Positions 35,597 through 44,299 of a DNA stretch of 64,000 nt are shown piece after piece. The position numbers were made by a program, and so were the translations under genes. Each line of letters opens with the position of its first letter. The stretch's first letter is position 1. The DNA is from Ideonella sp. (lineage in GTDB: Bacteria; Pseudomonadota; Gammaproteobacteria; Burkholderiales; Burkholderiaceae_C). A model generated the notes under the pieces. It did not search any database. It was not told where the DNA came from and worked only from the letters and a program-made list of their open reading frames with translations. The DNA lies in the NCBI GenBank assembly GCA_016721465.1, contig JADKIA010000027.1, positions 186,001 to 250,000 on the forward strand. The letters run 5' to 3'.

Positions 35597-37324
35597 TTAG
35601 GCCTTGTCGGTCGGCGGGCTCGAAGGCGACGCAGCGGCAGGCTCGACCTCACCGGCCAGCGCGTCCGAAAACGCGTCACCCACGCTGGGCACGATCTGCT
35701 CGGGGCCGATCTCCGCTTCGAAGCCCGAGCGCCGGATCAAGCCCAGCGGCTGCTCGTTGACGTTGGCCAGCACCAGCGCGATGCCTTGGCGCTGAAGGCT
35801 GCGGTGCAGTTGCTGCAGGGCGTCGATGCCCGAGGTGTCCATCGAGATCATCCGGTGCATCTCAAGCACCACGGCGCGGGTGCTTGGCGGCAGTTGCGCG
35901 GGCAGCGCCTCGATCTTGCCCACTGCGCCAAAGAACAGCGAGCCAAACAACTCGAACGCCGCCACGCCCTCGGGCAAGGGCTCGCCCTGGTGCGGCCGCA
36001 CGGCAAAGAGTTGGCTCATGCGGTAGATGAAGAAGCCACAGGCCAGCAGCAGGCCCACTTCCACCGCCACGGTCAGGTCGAAGATCACGGTCAGCAGGAA
36101 CGTGCCCACCAGCACAGTGCGGTAGGGCAGCATGAAGTGCCTGAGGCGCGCGAACTCGCGCCACTCCCCCATGTTCCAGGCCACGAACAGCAGGATGCCA
36201 GCCAGGGCCGCCAGCGGAACATTCATCGCCAGGGGGGCGGCCACCAGCACGATCATCAGCAGGGTCAGGGCATGCACGATGCCAGCGATGGGCGAGGTGC
36301 CCCCGGCCCTGACGTTGGTCACCGTGCGGGCGATCGTGCCCGTGGCGGCGATGCCCCCGAACAGTGGGGCGACGAAATTGGCGACCCCTTGGGCCATCAG
36401 TTCCTGGTTGGGATCGTGGCGTGGCAAGTCGGGCGCCATGTTGTCGGCCACACGGGCGCACAACAGCGACTCGATGGCGCCCAACAGCGCGATGGTGATG
36501 GTCGGGATCACCAGCAGCTTGGCGCTTTGCCAGCTGAAGTCCGGCAGCGCCAGGCTGGGCAGCGCCGATGGGATGCCGCCAAAGCGCGAGCCGATGGTCT
36601 CCACCGGCAGCTTGAGCAAGACCGTGGCCACGGTCGCTGCCACGAGGGCCACGATGGTGCCGGGCAGGTGGGCCGCCCAACGCCGCAGGTGGGCAATGAG
36701 ACCGATCGGCCCTTGCGGCATCGCGTAGGACTTGGGCCACAACACCACGATGGCCAGGCAGCCCAGGCCCATGGCCAGCGCCACCGGGTTGGTGGTGTGG
36801 ATGAGGTGTCCGATCACCGCGAGCTGGCTGAAGAAGTCGGCAGGCATCTTGTCGACCTGCAGACCCAGCAGGTCCTTCAGTTGCGACAGCCCGATCAGCA
36901 CGGCGATGCCGTTGGTGAAGCCGATGACGATGCTCACCGGGATGTAGCGCACCAGGGCGCCGAGCTTGAGCCAACCCATGGCAAACAGCAGCACGCCGGC
37001 CATGGCGGTGGAGATCAACAGATTGGCCAGGCCGAAGCGCTCGACGATGCCATAGACAATGACGATGAAGGCTCCTGCCGGCCCGCCGATCTGCACGTTG
37101 GAGCCCCCCAGCGCCGAGATCAGGAAGCCCGCGATGATGGCGGTGAACAGCCCGGCCTCGGGCTTGACCCCCGAGGCGATGGCGAAGGCCATGGCCAGCG
37201 GCAACGCCACGATGCCCACCGTGATGCCCGCACCCACGTCGGCCGCGAATCGCTGCTTGTTGTAGCCGGCCATCGCGTCGAGCAAACGCGGACGAAACGG
37301 GTGAATCGGGACGGGCAGCGACAT
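35597..37324 (-). CDS. SulP-family anion transporter with STAS domain
   Basis: 575 residues, starting at MSLPVPIHPFRPRLLDAMAGYN. A SulP membrane core covers about 20-440 (VGAGITVGIVALPLAMAFA, IGGPAGAFIVIVYGI, LFGGIAATGTIARTVTNVRA), with a C-terminal STAS domain (VAAFELFGSLFFGAVGKIEA, MISMDTSGIDALQQLHRS). Sulfate or bicarbonate are common substrates; the sequence does not decide. ATG 37324 follows GGAG by six bases. It lies 20 bases after the phosphoesterase gene on the same strand. In contrast with the transporter at 259-2505 it has no cyclic-nucleotide-like domain and starts with a longer hydrophilic segment. Confidence 0.88.
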   Translation of the reverse strand: MSLPVPIHPFRPRLLDAMAGYNKQRFAADVGAGITVGIVALPLAMAFAIASGVKPEAGLFTAIIAGFLISALGGSNVQIGGPAGAFIVIVYGIVERFGLANLLISTAMAGVLLFAMGWLKLGALVRYIPVSIVIGFTNGIAVLIGLSQLKDLLGLQVDKMPADFFSQLAVIGHLIHTTNPVALAMGLGCLAIVVLWPKSYAMPQGPIGLIAHLRRWAAHLPGTIVALVAATVATVLLKLPVETIGSRFGGIPSALPSLALPDFSWQSAKLLVIPTITIALLGAIESLLCARVADNMAPDLPRHDPNQELMAQGVANFVAPLFGGIAATGTIARTVTNVRAGGTSPIAGIVHALTLLMIVLVAAPLAMNVPLAALAGILLFVAWNMGEWREFARLRHFMLPYRTVLVGTFLLTVIFDLTVAVEVGLLLACGFFIYRMSQLFAVRPHQGEPLPEGVAAFELFGSLFFGAVGKIEALPAQLPPSTRAVVLEMHRMISMDTSGIDALQQLHRSLQRQGIALVLANVNEQPLGLIRRSGFEAEIGPEQIVPSVGDAFSDALAGEVEPAAASPSSPPTDKA

Positions 37325-37344
37325 GCAGACTCCAAAGGGCAAGC

Positions 37345-38364
37345 TTAGCGCGGGTTCGGCGACATCGGATTCCAGATCAATCGGAACGCGAACGGGACAG
37401 CGGCCCCCGGCTCGACGCTGACCAGCACGGCATGCATGCGGTCCTCGCCGGGCACTTGCAGCCGCCAAAGGCGCGGCAGCGGTCGGCCGTTGGCGCCGAC
37501 GAAGGGTTGGTCCGATACGAAGTGGTGGCTGTCACCGTGGATGAACAGCACCGGCAGCTGCGAGGCGGAGGCCAGCGGCAGCAAGGTCTCGCCGAGCAGC
37601 CGCCGGAACGGCTTGCGTACCACCGGCGGATCGCCGGGCGAACGGCCATTCTTGAACGGATCGGCCTGCGTGGCCACCACCAGCGCACGCGCCGGTTGGC
37701 GCCCGGCCATCTCGAACGCGGCCTGCAGCCAGGCGATGTTGGCGGCCTCGCGCAGCCGGTGCTCCTGCAGCAGCGCAGGCGTCGCGTCCTTGGCGTTGTC
37801 GTCCGGCCCCACGGTGTGCACGGTGACGAAGAGCACGCCCTGGTGCCACCAGCGCTGGTTCTCGCGGTAGGCCGCGTGCGCGGGAATCGCATCGGATTGC
37901 CGTTGCAGTGCGATGGGTTGCGCGCCCAGGGAGTTCGAGGTGCCGAAGAAGCGCTGGCGCAGCGCGCCCAGGCGTTCCAGCGGGTCGGCATGCTGGCGTT
38001 GGCAGTCGGTCCAGTCGTTGTCGCCCGGCGTGTAAACCAAGGCCGTCGAGTAGCTCTTGAAATGGGCGTACTGCCGCTCGTACAGCGCTTCGCTGCATTC
38101 GGTCAGGCCGTCCTTGAAGTCGCCCACATGGATGCTGAAGGGCACGCGCTCGGCATTGACCAGATCGATCAGGTGCCGATAGGCCGGCCCGGTGCGGGTG
38201 TCGTGGCCATAGGGCATGTCGCCCAGCGCCACGAAGCGCAGCGCCGGACCGGCCCACGCCGGCGCAGCACTCAGCAGCAGCGCCATGAAGCAGGCGCTCA
38301 GCGCGGCTGCAGCGGCGACGCCCCCGCCGGGAGCGCGGCGCTGCGCGACAGGCGCGCGGGTCAA
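37345..38364 (-). CDS. Secreted metallophosphoesterase (calcineurin-like)
   Basis: 339 residues. An N-terminal signal peptide with a twin Arg (AQRRAPGGGVAAAAALSACF, ending near AWAG) precedes a metallophosphoesterase fold: FVALGDMPYG (metal Asp), SIHVGDFKDG (D and H), TPGDNDWTDC (GDND) and VLFIHGDSHHF (GDSHH). The enzyme would dephosphorylate an unknown ester in the periplasm. The start appears to be TTG at 38364, which overlaps the metG stop as TTGA; an ATG at 38286 would leave a very short signal. The next gene is a SulP transporter, so phosphate or sulfate release is a thought only. Confidence 0.75.
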   Translation of the reverse strand: MTRAPVAQRRAPGGGVAAAAALSACFMALLLSAAPAWAGPALRFVALGDMPYGHDTRTGPAYRHLIDLVNAERVPFSIHVGDFKDGLTECSEALYERQYAHFKSYSTALVYTPGDNDWTDCQRQHADPLERLGALRQRFFGTSNSLGAQPIALQRQSDAIPAHAAYRENQRWWHQGVLFVTVHTVGPDDNAKDATPALLQEHRLREAANIAWLQAAFEMAGRQPARALVVATQADPFKNGRSPGDPPVVRKPFRRLLGETLLPLASASQLPVLFIHGDSHHFVSDQPFVGANGRPLPRLWRLQVPGEDRMHAVLVSVEPGAAVPFAFRLIWNPMSPNPR

Positions 38365-40403
38365 CGCACCCGCATGCCGGGCTTCGAGCCAGGCCAGGGC
38401 TCAAGCACGAAGATGCCGGGATGGGCCTTCTCGTCGGCATGGCTGGCGGCCAGCACCATGCCTTCGCTCAGGCCGAACTTCATCTTGCGTGGTGCCAGGT
38501 TGGCCACCATCACGGTGTGCTTGCCGATCAGGTCTTCGGGCTTGTAGGCGCTCTTGATGCCGCTGAAAACGTTGCGAGGTCGCCCCTCGCCCACGTCCAG
38601 CGTCAGGCGCAGCAGCTTGTCGCTGCCTTCCACGTGCTCGGCGTTGACGATCAGCGCGATGCGCAGGTCCACCTTGGCGAAATCGTCGATCTTGATCTCG
38701 GCGGCCAGGGCCTCGCCACCCGGGGCCGGCGGCGGGGCTTCAGCCGGCGCTTCGAACAGCAGGTCGACCTTGGCCGCATCCACCCGCTGCATCAGGTGCT
38801 TGTATTCGCCGATGGCGTGGTGGCCGAGCGCGCGCTGTGCGTCGGCGAACTGCAGCGGCGCCACGCGCAGGAAGGACTCCACCTGGGCGGCCAGCGCCGG
38901 CAGGATGGGCTTGAGGTAGATCGTGAGCAGCCGGAAGGCCTCGATGCAGACCGAGCAGGTGTCGTGCAGCGCGGCTTCCTGGCCCACCTGCCGGGCCAGG
39001 TCCCAGGGCTTGTGCTGGTCGACGAACTCGTTCACCCGGTCGGCCAACAGCATGATCTCGCGCACGCACCGGCCGAACTCGCGCTCTTCGTACAGCAATT
39101 CGATCGCGGCGCGTTGCGCGCGCAGGCCGTCGAGCAGCACGCGCCCTTCCACGCCCAGGTCGCCCGAGAGGTGGCCATCGAAGCGCTTGGTGATGAAGCC
39201 CGCGGCGCGGCTGGCGATGTTGATGTACTTGCCCACCAGGTCGGCATTGACGCGGGCGACGAAGTCCTCGGGGTTGAAATCGATGTCCTCCACCCGGGCA
39301 TTGAGCTTGGCCGCGATGTAGTAGCGCAGCCACTCCGGGTTCAGCCCGACTTCCAGGTAGCGCAAAGGGCTGATGCCCGTGCCGCGGCTCTTGCTCATCT
39401 TCTCGCCGCTGACCGTGATGAAGCCGTGCACGAACACGTTGTTGGGCACCTTGCGGCCGCTGAAGTGCAGCATGGCCGGCCAGAACAGGGTGTGGAAGGT
39501 GACGATGTCCTTGCCGATGAAGTGGTACTGCTCCACCGCGGGATCGGCCAGGTAGGCGGCCATGTCCTCGCCACGCTTGTCCAGCAGGTTCTGCAGCGAG
39601 GCCAGATAGCCCACCGGCGCGTCCAGCCAGACGTAGAAGTACTTGCCCGGCGCGTCGGGGATTTCGATGCCGAAGTAGGGCGCATCGCGGCTGATGTCCC
39701 AGTCGCCCAGGCCGGTCTTGCCATCCTCGTCGCGGGTGAACCATTCCTTCACCTTGTTGGCCACTTCGGGCTGCAGTTTGCCGTCCTGCGTCCACTGCTC
39801 CAGGAACTCGACACAGCGCGGGTCGGACAGCTTGAAGAAATAATGTTCGCTGGTTCGCAACACCGGCGTGGCACCCGACAAGGCCGAGTACGGGTGCTTC
39901 AGTTCGGTGGGCGAATACACCGCACCGCAGCTCTCGCAGTTGTCGCCGTACTGGTCCTTGGTGCCGCACTTCGGGCATTCGCCCTTGATGAAGCGGTCGG
40001 GCAGGAACATCTTCTTGTCCGGGTCGAAGAACTGCTCCACCGTGCGCACGTCGATCAGCTCGTTCTTGCGCAAGGCCCGATAGATGCTTTGCGCCAGCGC
40101 GTGGTTCTCCGGGCCGTCGGTGGAGTGCCAATTGTCGAAAGCGATGTGGAAGCCGTTCAGGTAGGCGGGTCGGCCGGCGGCGATGTCGGCCACGAACTGC
40201 TGCGGCGTCTTGCCGGCCTTCTCGGCGGCAATCATGATCGGCGCCCCATGCGCGTCGTCGGCGCAGACGAAGTTGACCTCGGCACCCCGCATGCGCTGCG
40301 CCCGCACCCAGGTGTCGGCCTGGATGTACTCCATGATGTGGCCGATGTGGAATGCGCCATTGGCGTAGGGCAGGGCGGTGGTGACGAAGAGCTGGCGGGC
40401 CAT
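38361..40403 (-). CDS. metG: Methionyl-tRNA synthetase
   Basis: 680 residues. The class I HIGH box is FHIGHIMEY, the zinc knuckle is CPKCG...CESCG at about 146-163, and the KMSKS box is EKMSKSRGTG. An anticodon-binding domain follows, and the C-terminal 110 residues form the EMAP/Trbp111-type tRNA-binding dimerisation domain (FAKVDLRIALIVNAEHVEGSD, then MVANLAPRKMKFGLSEGMVLAA), as in E. coli MetG. The enzyme charges tRNA-Met for initiation and elongation. ATG 40403 is preferred over ATG 40412 because AGGA lies nine bases upstream of the former and too close to the latter. It is divergent from rquA across 197 bases. Confidence 0.95.
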   Translation of the reverse strand: MARQLFVTTALPYANGAFHIGHIMEYIQADTWVRAQRMRGAEVNFVCADDAHGAPIMIAAEKAGKTPQQFVADIAAGRPAYLNGFHIAFDNWHSTDGPENHALAQSIYRALRKNELIDVRTVEQFFDPDKKMFLPDRFIKGECPKCGTKDQYGDNCESCGAVYSPTELKHPYSALSGATPVLRTSEHYFFKLSDPRCVEFLEQWTQDGKLQPEVANKVKEWFTRDEDGKTGLGDWDISRDAPYFGIEIPDAPGKYFYVWLDAPVGYLASLQNLLDKRGEDMAAYLADPAVEQYHFIGKDIVTFHTLFWPAMLHFSGRKVPNNVFVHGFITVSGEKMSKSRGTGISPLRYLEVGLNPEWLRYYIAAKLNARVEDIDFNPEDFVARVNADLVGKYINIASRAAGFITKRFDGHLSGDLGVEGRVLLDGLRAQRAAIELLYEEREFGRCVREIMLLADRVNEFVDQHKPWDLARQVGQEAALHDTCSVCIEAFRLLTIYLKPILPALAAQVESFLRVAPLQFADAQRALGHHAIGEYKHLMQRVDAAKVDLLFEAPAEAPPPAPGGEALAAEIKIDDFAKVDLRIALIVNAEHVEGSDKLLRLTLDVGEGRPRNVFSGIKSAYKPEDLIGKHTVMVANLAPRKMKFGLSEGMVLAASHADEKAHPGIFVLEPWPGSKPGMRVR

Positions 40404-40492
40404 GGGGACCATTTCCTGAAGGGGAACCGAGCATTTTAGGCGGCGTGTCAATGGCGTCGGGGCGATCAAGCGGGTGGGCCCCCGGCAAGTCC

Positions 40493-40547
40493 TGACCCGA
40501 GTTCCCTGCGATTGCGACAACAATGGCCCCAGGTCAAACTCGGGTCA
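40493..40547. promoter_or_regulatory. 11-bp inverted repeat with a 33-bp spacer upstream of rquA
   Basis: TGACCCGAGTT (40493-40503) and its exact complement AACTCGGGTCA (40537-40547). Two more copies of the TGACC/GGTCA pentamer lie at 40532-40536 and 40556-40560, giving four in 68 bases in the shared metG/rquA region. This could be an operator controlling the rquA-frd operon. The element ends 53 bases before the rquA ATG. Confidence 0.45.
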
Positions 40548-40600
40548 CTTCGACCTGACCACAATCAAGACAACGGGCCGATCAGCCCAAAGAGGGGTCT

Positions 40601-41317
40601 ATGAGGGTTGATGCCGCAGTAGCGCGTTCCACCAATGCCGCCCAGACCGGCATTCCGTCCTACCTTGAGCGCGTCTACTGGTGGGCGTATGTGCACCCCA
40701 AGGCCGTCTATGTGTTCGAGCGGCAATGGTTGGTGAACCTGATCCTGTGGGGCAATTTCGGTCGCCTTCGAGATCGGGCGATCGAGCTCCTGTCACCGGG
40801 CATCGGTGGCAAGACGCTGCAGATCGCCTGTGTCTATGGTGACCTGACCGGCCGCCTCGCGGCGCAGGTGCCCGAGACCGGCCAGCTGGACGTCGTGGAC
40901 ATCCTGCCAGTGCAATTGGACAACCTGCAGCGCAAGCTGCCCGCCGGACACCGCGTCGGCGCGATCCATGGCAACAGCGCCCATCTGGACGTGGCCGATG
41001 GGGCCTACGACCAGGCACTGCTGTTCTTCCTGCTGCACGAGCAGCCCGAGGACGTGCGCCGCGCGACGCTGTCCGAGGCCCTGCGCGTGGTGCGGCCGGG
41101 TGGCCGCCTGGTGATCGTGGACTACCACCAGCCCAAGAAGACCCACCCCCTGCGCTGGCTGATGCGCCAGGTGTTGACGCATCTGGAGCCTTTTGCGATG
41201 GACCTCTGGCACCGCCCCATCGAGGACTGGTTGCCCCCGGGGCATCGCGCCAAGGTGCTGTCGCACAGCCTGTCTTTCGGCGGGCTGTACCAGGTGTACG
41301 ACATCCAAGTGGGCTGA
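40601..41317 (+). CDS. rquA: Rhodoquinone biosynthesis protein RquA
   Basis: 238 residues. The protein matches RquA through IPSYLERVYWWAYVHPKAV, FERQWLVNLILWGN, and the class I methyltransferase-like region LQIACVYGDLTGRLAAQVPE, where the RquA-specific VYGDLT (78-83) replaces the usual glycine-rich SAM loop. It is followed by LDVVDILPVQLDNLQRKLP and LLHEQPEDVRRATLSEALRVVRPGGRL. RquA is the only committed enzyme for converting ubiquinone to rhodoquinone, with SAM reported as amino donor. Rhodoquinone has the low potential needed for fumarate reduction. The frdA start is 12 bases after its stop, so the genes form an operon. AGAGGGG precedes ATG. Upstream lies a paired TGACC element. Confidence 0.9.
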   Translation: MRVDAAVARSTNAAQTGIPSYLERVYWWAYVHPKAVYVFERQWLVNLILWGNFGRLRDRAIELLSPGIGGKTLQIACVYGDLTGRLAAQVPETGQLDVVDILPVQLDNLQRKLPAGHRVGAIHGNSAHLDVADGAYDQALLFFLLHEQPEDVRRATLSEALRVVRPGGRLVIVDYHQPKKTHPLRWLMRQVLTHLEPFAMDLWHRPIEDWLPPGHRAKVLSHSLSFGGLYQVYDIQVG

Positions 41318-41328
41318 GGAACGAGACG

Positions 41329-43107
41329 ATGAAAACATTGCAGACCGACATCGTGGTCATTGGCGGCGGTGGCGCGGGTTTGCGCGCGGCCATTGCAGTG
41401 GCCGAGGCCGACCCCAAGGCCCGCGTGGCGCTGGTGTCCAAGGTGGTGCCCATGCGCAGCCACACGGTGGCGGCCGAGGGCGGCTCGGCCGGCGTGATCC
41501 GGCCCGACGACAGCCTGCAGAACCATTTCGACGACACCGTCTCTGGCGGCGATTGGCTGTGCGAGCAGGACGTGGTGGACTACTTCGTCGCCCACTGCAC
41601 GGAGGAGATGATCCAGCTGGAGCAGTGGGGCTGCCCCTGGAGCCGGCATCCCGACGGGCAGATCAACGTGCGCTTCTTCGGCGGCATGAAGGTGCAGCGC
41701 ACCTGGTTCGCCGCCGACAAGAGCGGCTTCCACATCCTGCACACGCTGTTCCAGACTTCGCTCAAGCATCCGTCCATTCAGCGCTTCGACGAGTATTTCT
41801 GCTGCGAGCTGCTGGTGGACAACGGTGCCGTGCGCGGCGTGCTGGCCATCGAGATTGCCACCGGGGATCTGCTGTTGATCGAGTGCAAGGCCGTGGTCAT
41901 GGCCACCGGAGGCGCGGGCCGCGTGTACCGCCAGAACACCAATGCCGGCATCGTCACCGGCGACGGCATGGGCATGGCCTATGCCCAGGGCGTGCCGCTG
42001 CGCGACATGGAATTCGTGCAGTACCACCCCACCTGCCTGCCTGGCACCGGCATCCTGATGACCGAGGCCTGCCGCGGCGAAGGCGGCATCCTGACGAACA
42101 AGGACGGGCACCGCTATCTGCAGGACTACGGCCTGGGGCCGCTGGACCCCTGGCCCCGCCCCAAGGCGATGGAACTCGGGCCCCGCGACCGCCTGTCGCA
42201 GGCCTTTTGGCACGAGTTGCAGAAGGGCAAGACCTTCGATACGCCACATGGCCCGGCCGTGAACCTCGATCTGCGCCACTTGGGCGAGCAGAAGATCATG
42301 GAGCGCCTGCCGCTGATCACCGAGGCGGCACGCACCTTTGCGGGCGTGGACCCGGTGAAGGCGCCGATCCCCGTGTGCCCGGCCGTGCACTACACCATGG
42401 GCGGCATCACCTGCGACGTGCACTGTGCCACGCCGCTGCCGGGGCTGTTTGCCGCCGGCGAATGCGCCAGCGTGGGCATCCATGGTGCCAACCGGCTGGG
42501 CTCGAACTCGCTGGCCGAGTTGCTGGTGTTCGGCAAGGTGGCGGGTGAGTCGGCCCTGCGCCATGCGCGCGAGGCCGCAGCCGCTGCCTCGACGGTGGAC
42601 GCTGGCGTGCAGCGCCTGGGCGACGCCGCGGCGCAGCGCGTGCTGGGCCTGCTCAGCCAGGACAGCGGCGACCGTGTGGCCACGCTGCGCGACGGCATGC
42701 GCAACACCATGGAAACCAATGTGGGCATCTACCGCGAAGCCCAGGCCATGCAGGACGCCTGCGACACGCTGGCCGAGCTGCGTGAGCGCTATCGCAAGGG
42801 CGTCAAGCTCGATGATCGCAGCCGCGCCTTCAACACCGAATGGCTGTCGGCCATCGAGCTGGGCTTCACGCTGCAGGTGGCTCAGGCCATGGCGCACAGC
42901 GCCGTGCAGCGCACCGAGTCGCGCGGCGCGCATCAGCGGCTGGATCAGTACAACACCCGTGACGACGACAAGTTCCTGTGCCACTCGCTGGCCACCACGC
43001 AAGGTGACGACGCACCGCGCATCAGCCATGGGCCAGTCACCATCACGCGCTCCAACCCCAGGGCCCGCGTCTATGGTGGCGCTGGCACCAAGGCCGTGAT
43101 GACCTGA
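41329..43107 (+). CDS. frdA: Fumarate reductase flavoprotein subunit
   Basis: 592 residues, close to E. coli FrdA throughout. FAD-binding starts with VVIGGGGAGLRAAIAV, the covalent flavin histidine is in MRSHTVAAEGGSAGV, and the active site has EFVQYHPTCLPGTGILMTEACRGEGG and CPAVHYTMGGI, plus HGANRLGSNSLAEL. The C-terminal RRL-type region and EFVQYHPT distinguish E. coli-type FrdA from SdhA. It reduces fumarate to succinate with electrons from the quinol. ATG 41329 follows GAGGA by nine bases; the stop is 17 bases ahead of frdB. Cofactor covalent attachment is inferred from the histidine only. Confidence 0.93.
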   Translation: MKTLQTDIVVIGGGGAGLRAAIAVAEADPKARVALVSKVVPMRSHTVAAEGGSAGVIRPDDSLQNHFDDTVSGGDWLCEQDVVDYFVAHCTEEMIQLEQWGCPWSRHPDGQINVRFFGGMKVQRTWFAADKSGFHILHTLFQTSLKHPSIQRFDEYFCCELLVDNGAVRGVLAIEIATGDLLLIECKAVVMATGGAGRVYRQNTNAGIVTGDGMGMAYAQGVPLRDMEFVQYHPTCLPGTGILMTEACRGEGGILTNKDGHRYLQDYGLGPLDPWPRPKAMELGPRDRLSQAFWHELQKGKTFDTPHGPAVNLDLRHLGEQKIMERLPLITEAARTFAGVDPVKAPIPVCPAVHYTMGGITCDVHCATPLPGLFAAGECASVGIHGANRLGSNSLAELLVFGKVAGESALRHAREAAAAASTVDAGVQRLGDAAAQRVLGLLSQDSGDRVATLRDGMRNTMETNVGIYREAQAMQDACDTLAELRERYRKGVKLDDRSRAFNTEWLSAIELGFTLQVAQAMAHSAVQRTESRGAHQRLDQYNTRDDDKFLCHSLATTQGDDAPRISHGPVTITRSNPRARVYGGAGTKAVMT

Positions 43108-43123
43108 AACGTTGAGGCCCACC

Positions 43124-43879
43124 ATGACCGCCGAAAAGACCATCCGCATCGAGTGCCTGCGCTACCACCCGGAGCAGGACAAGGAACCGCGCCTGCAGAC
43201 CTACGACGTGCCCTACACCGACGACATGTCGCTGCTGCAGGGGCTGCAGTACATCAAGGACCACATCGACGGCAGCCTCACCTTCCGATGGTCATGCCGC
43301 ATGGCCATCTGCGGCAGTTGCGGGGTGATGATCAATGGCGTGCCGTCGCTGGGCTGCCACACCTTCCTGCGCGACCTGGGGCCGGGTCCGGTGCGCGTGG
43401 AGCCGCTGACGCACTTCCCGATCCAGCGCGACCTGGCCATCGACCAGACCGACTTCCTGCGCAAGCTCGAATCGGTGAAGCCGTGGATCATCAACCAGAC
43501 ACCGAAGAAGCCGTCCGACGGCCCGAATCGCCAGACGCCACTGCAGATCGACGACTACTACCAGTTCTCCGAGTGCATCAATTGCCTGCTGTGCTACGCC
43601 GCCTGCCCGCAATACGGCCTGAACCCCGAATTCACCGGCCCGGCTGCGCTTACCCTGCTGCACCGCTACAACGCCGACTCGCGCGATGAAGGCACGGCCG
43701 AGCGCATGGCGGTGATCAACGGTGAAAACGGGGTCTGGGGCTGCACGCTGGTGAGCTACTGCTCCGAGGTCTGTCCCAAGGGCGTGGACCCGGCGCGGGC
43801 GATCAACCAGAACAAGATCAACAGCACCAAGGACTACTTCCTGCGTTTTGTCGCGCCGCGCGGCGCGAGCAAGGGCTGA
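43124..43879 (+). CDS. frdB: Fumarate reductase iron-sulfur subunit
   Basis: 251 residues. A plant-type 2Fe-2S domain (CRMAICGSCG...GC, about 60-80) is followed by the cluster motifs CINCLLCYAACP (4Fe-4S) and CTLVSYCSEVCPKG (3Fe-4S plus shared cysteines), so all three clusters can form. It passes electrons from the quinol site in FrdCD to the FAD of FrdA. ATG 43124 is preceded by GAGG six bases upstream. The stop is 11 bases before frdC. The 3Fe-4S loop has VSYCSEVCP as in E. coli FrdB. Confidence 0.93.
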   Translation: MTAEKTIRIECLRYHPEQDKEPRLQTYDVPYTDDMSLLQGLQYIKDHIDGSLTFRWSCRMAICGSCGVMINGVPSLGCHTFLRDLGPGPVRVEPLTHFPIQRDLAIDQTDFLRKLESVKPWIINQTPKKPSDGPNRQTPLQIDDYYQFSECINCLLCYAACPQYGLNPEFTGPAALTLLHRYNADSRDEGTAERMAVINGENGVWGCTLVSYCSEVCPKGVDPARAINQNKINSTKDYFLRFVAPRGASKG

Positions 43880-43890
43880 GGAGCACGACG

Positions 43891-44289
43891 ATGACTGCAC
43901 GCAACACCTACAAGCGCCCGATGACGAACTGGTGGAAGCGCCTGCCGTTCTACACCCGCTACCTGTGGCGCGAAGCCACGTGCTTTGCCGTGATCGCCTA
44001 CGCGCTGGTGCTGCTCACCGGCCTGTGGCGCTTTACTCAGGGCGCCGAGGCCTTCAATGCGTGGCGCGCGGCGCTGGCCTCGCCGCTGTCGCTGCTGGCC
44101 CATGGGGTGATCCTGGCCGGTTTCGTGTTCCATTCGTGGACCTGGTTCGAGGTCATGCCCAAGACCATCCCGTTCGTGCGCATGGGGGGCAAACGGGTGG
44201 CCGACGAGGTCATCGTGCGCAGCGGCGTGATGGCGGCCCTCGCGGCCACGGTGGTGGTGCTGGGCCTGGCCTACTGGGCCTTGAAGTGA
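43891..44289 (+). CDS. frdC: Fumarate reductase membrane anchor subunit C
   Basis: 132 residues and three membrane spans (about 30-50, 65-85, 110-130). The opening YKRPMTNWWKRLPFYTRYLWREATCF aligns closely with E. coli FrdC, including the Glu in LWREAT, which in E. coli is near the quinone site. The later stretch FHSWTWFEVMPKTIPF is also typical. Together with FrdD it anchors FrdAB to the inner membrane and binds the quinol without heme in E. coli. A GAGGAG ribosome-binding site precedes ATG 43891, and frdD follows 10 bases on. Confidence 0.9.
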   Translation: MTARNTYKRPMTNWWKRLPFYTRYLWREATCFAVIAYALVLLTGLWRFTQGAEAFNAWRAALASPLSLLAHGVILAGFVFHSWTWFEVMPKTIPFVRMGGKRVADEVIVRSGVMAALAATVVVLGLAYWALK

Positions 44290-44299
44290 GGGGATGGCG

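Noticed and set aside
41329..43107. Succinate dehydrogenase rather than fumarate reductase
   Set aside because: The membrane part is two small FrdC/FrdD-type anchors without evident heme ligands, the FrdA and FrdC sequences track E. coli Frd closely, and rquA precedes the operon.
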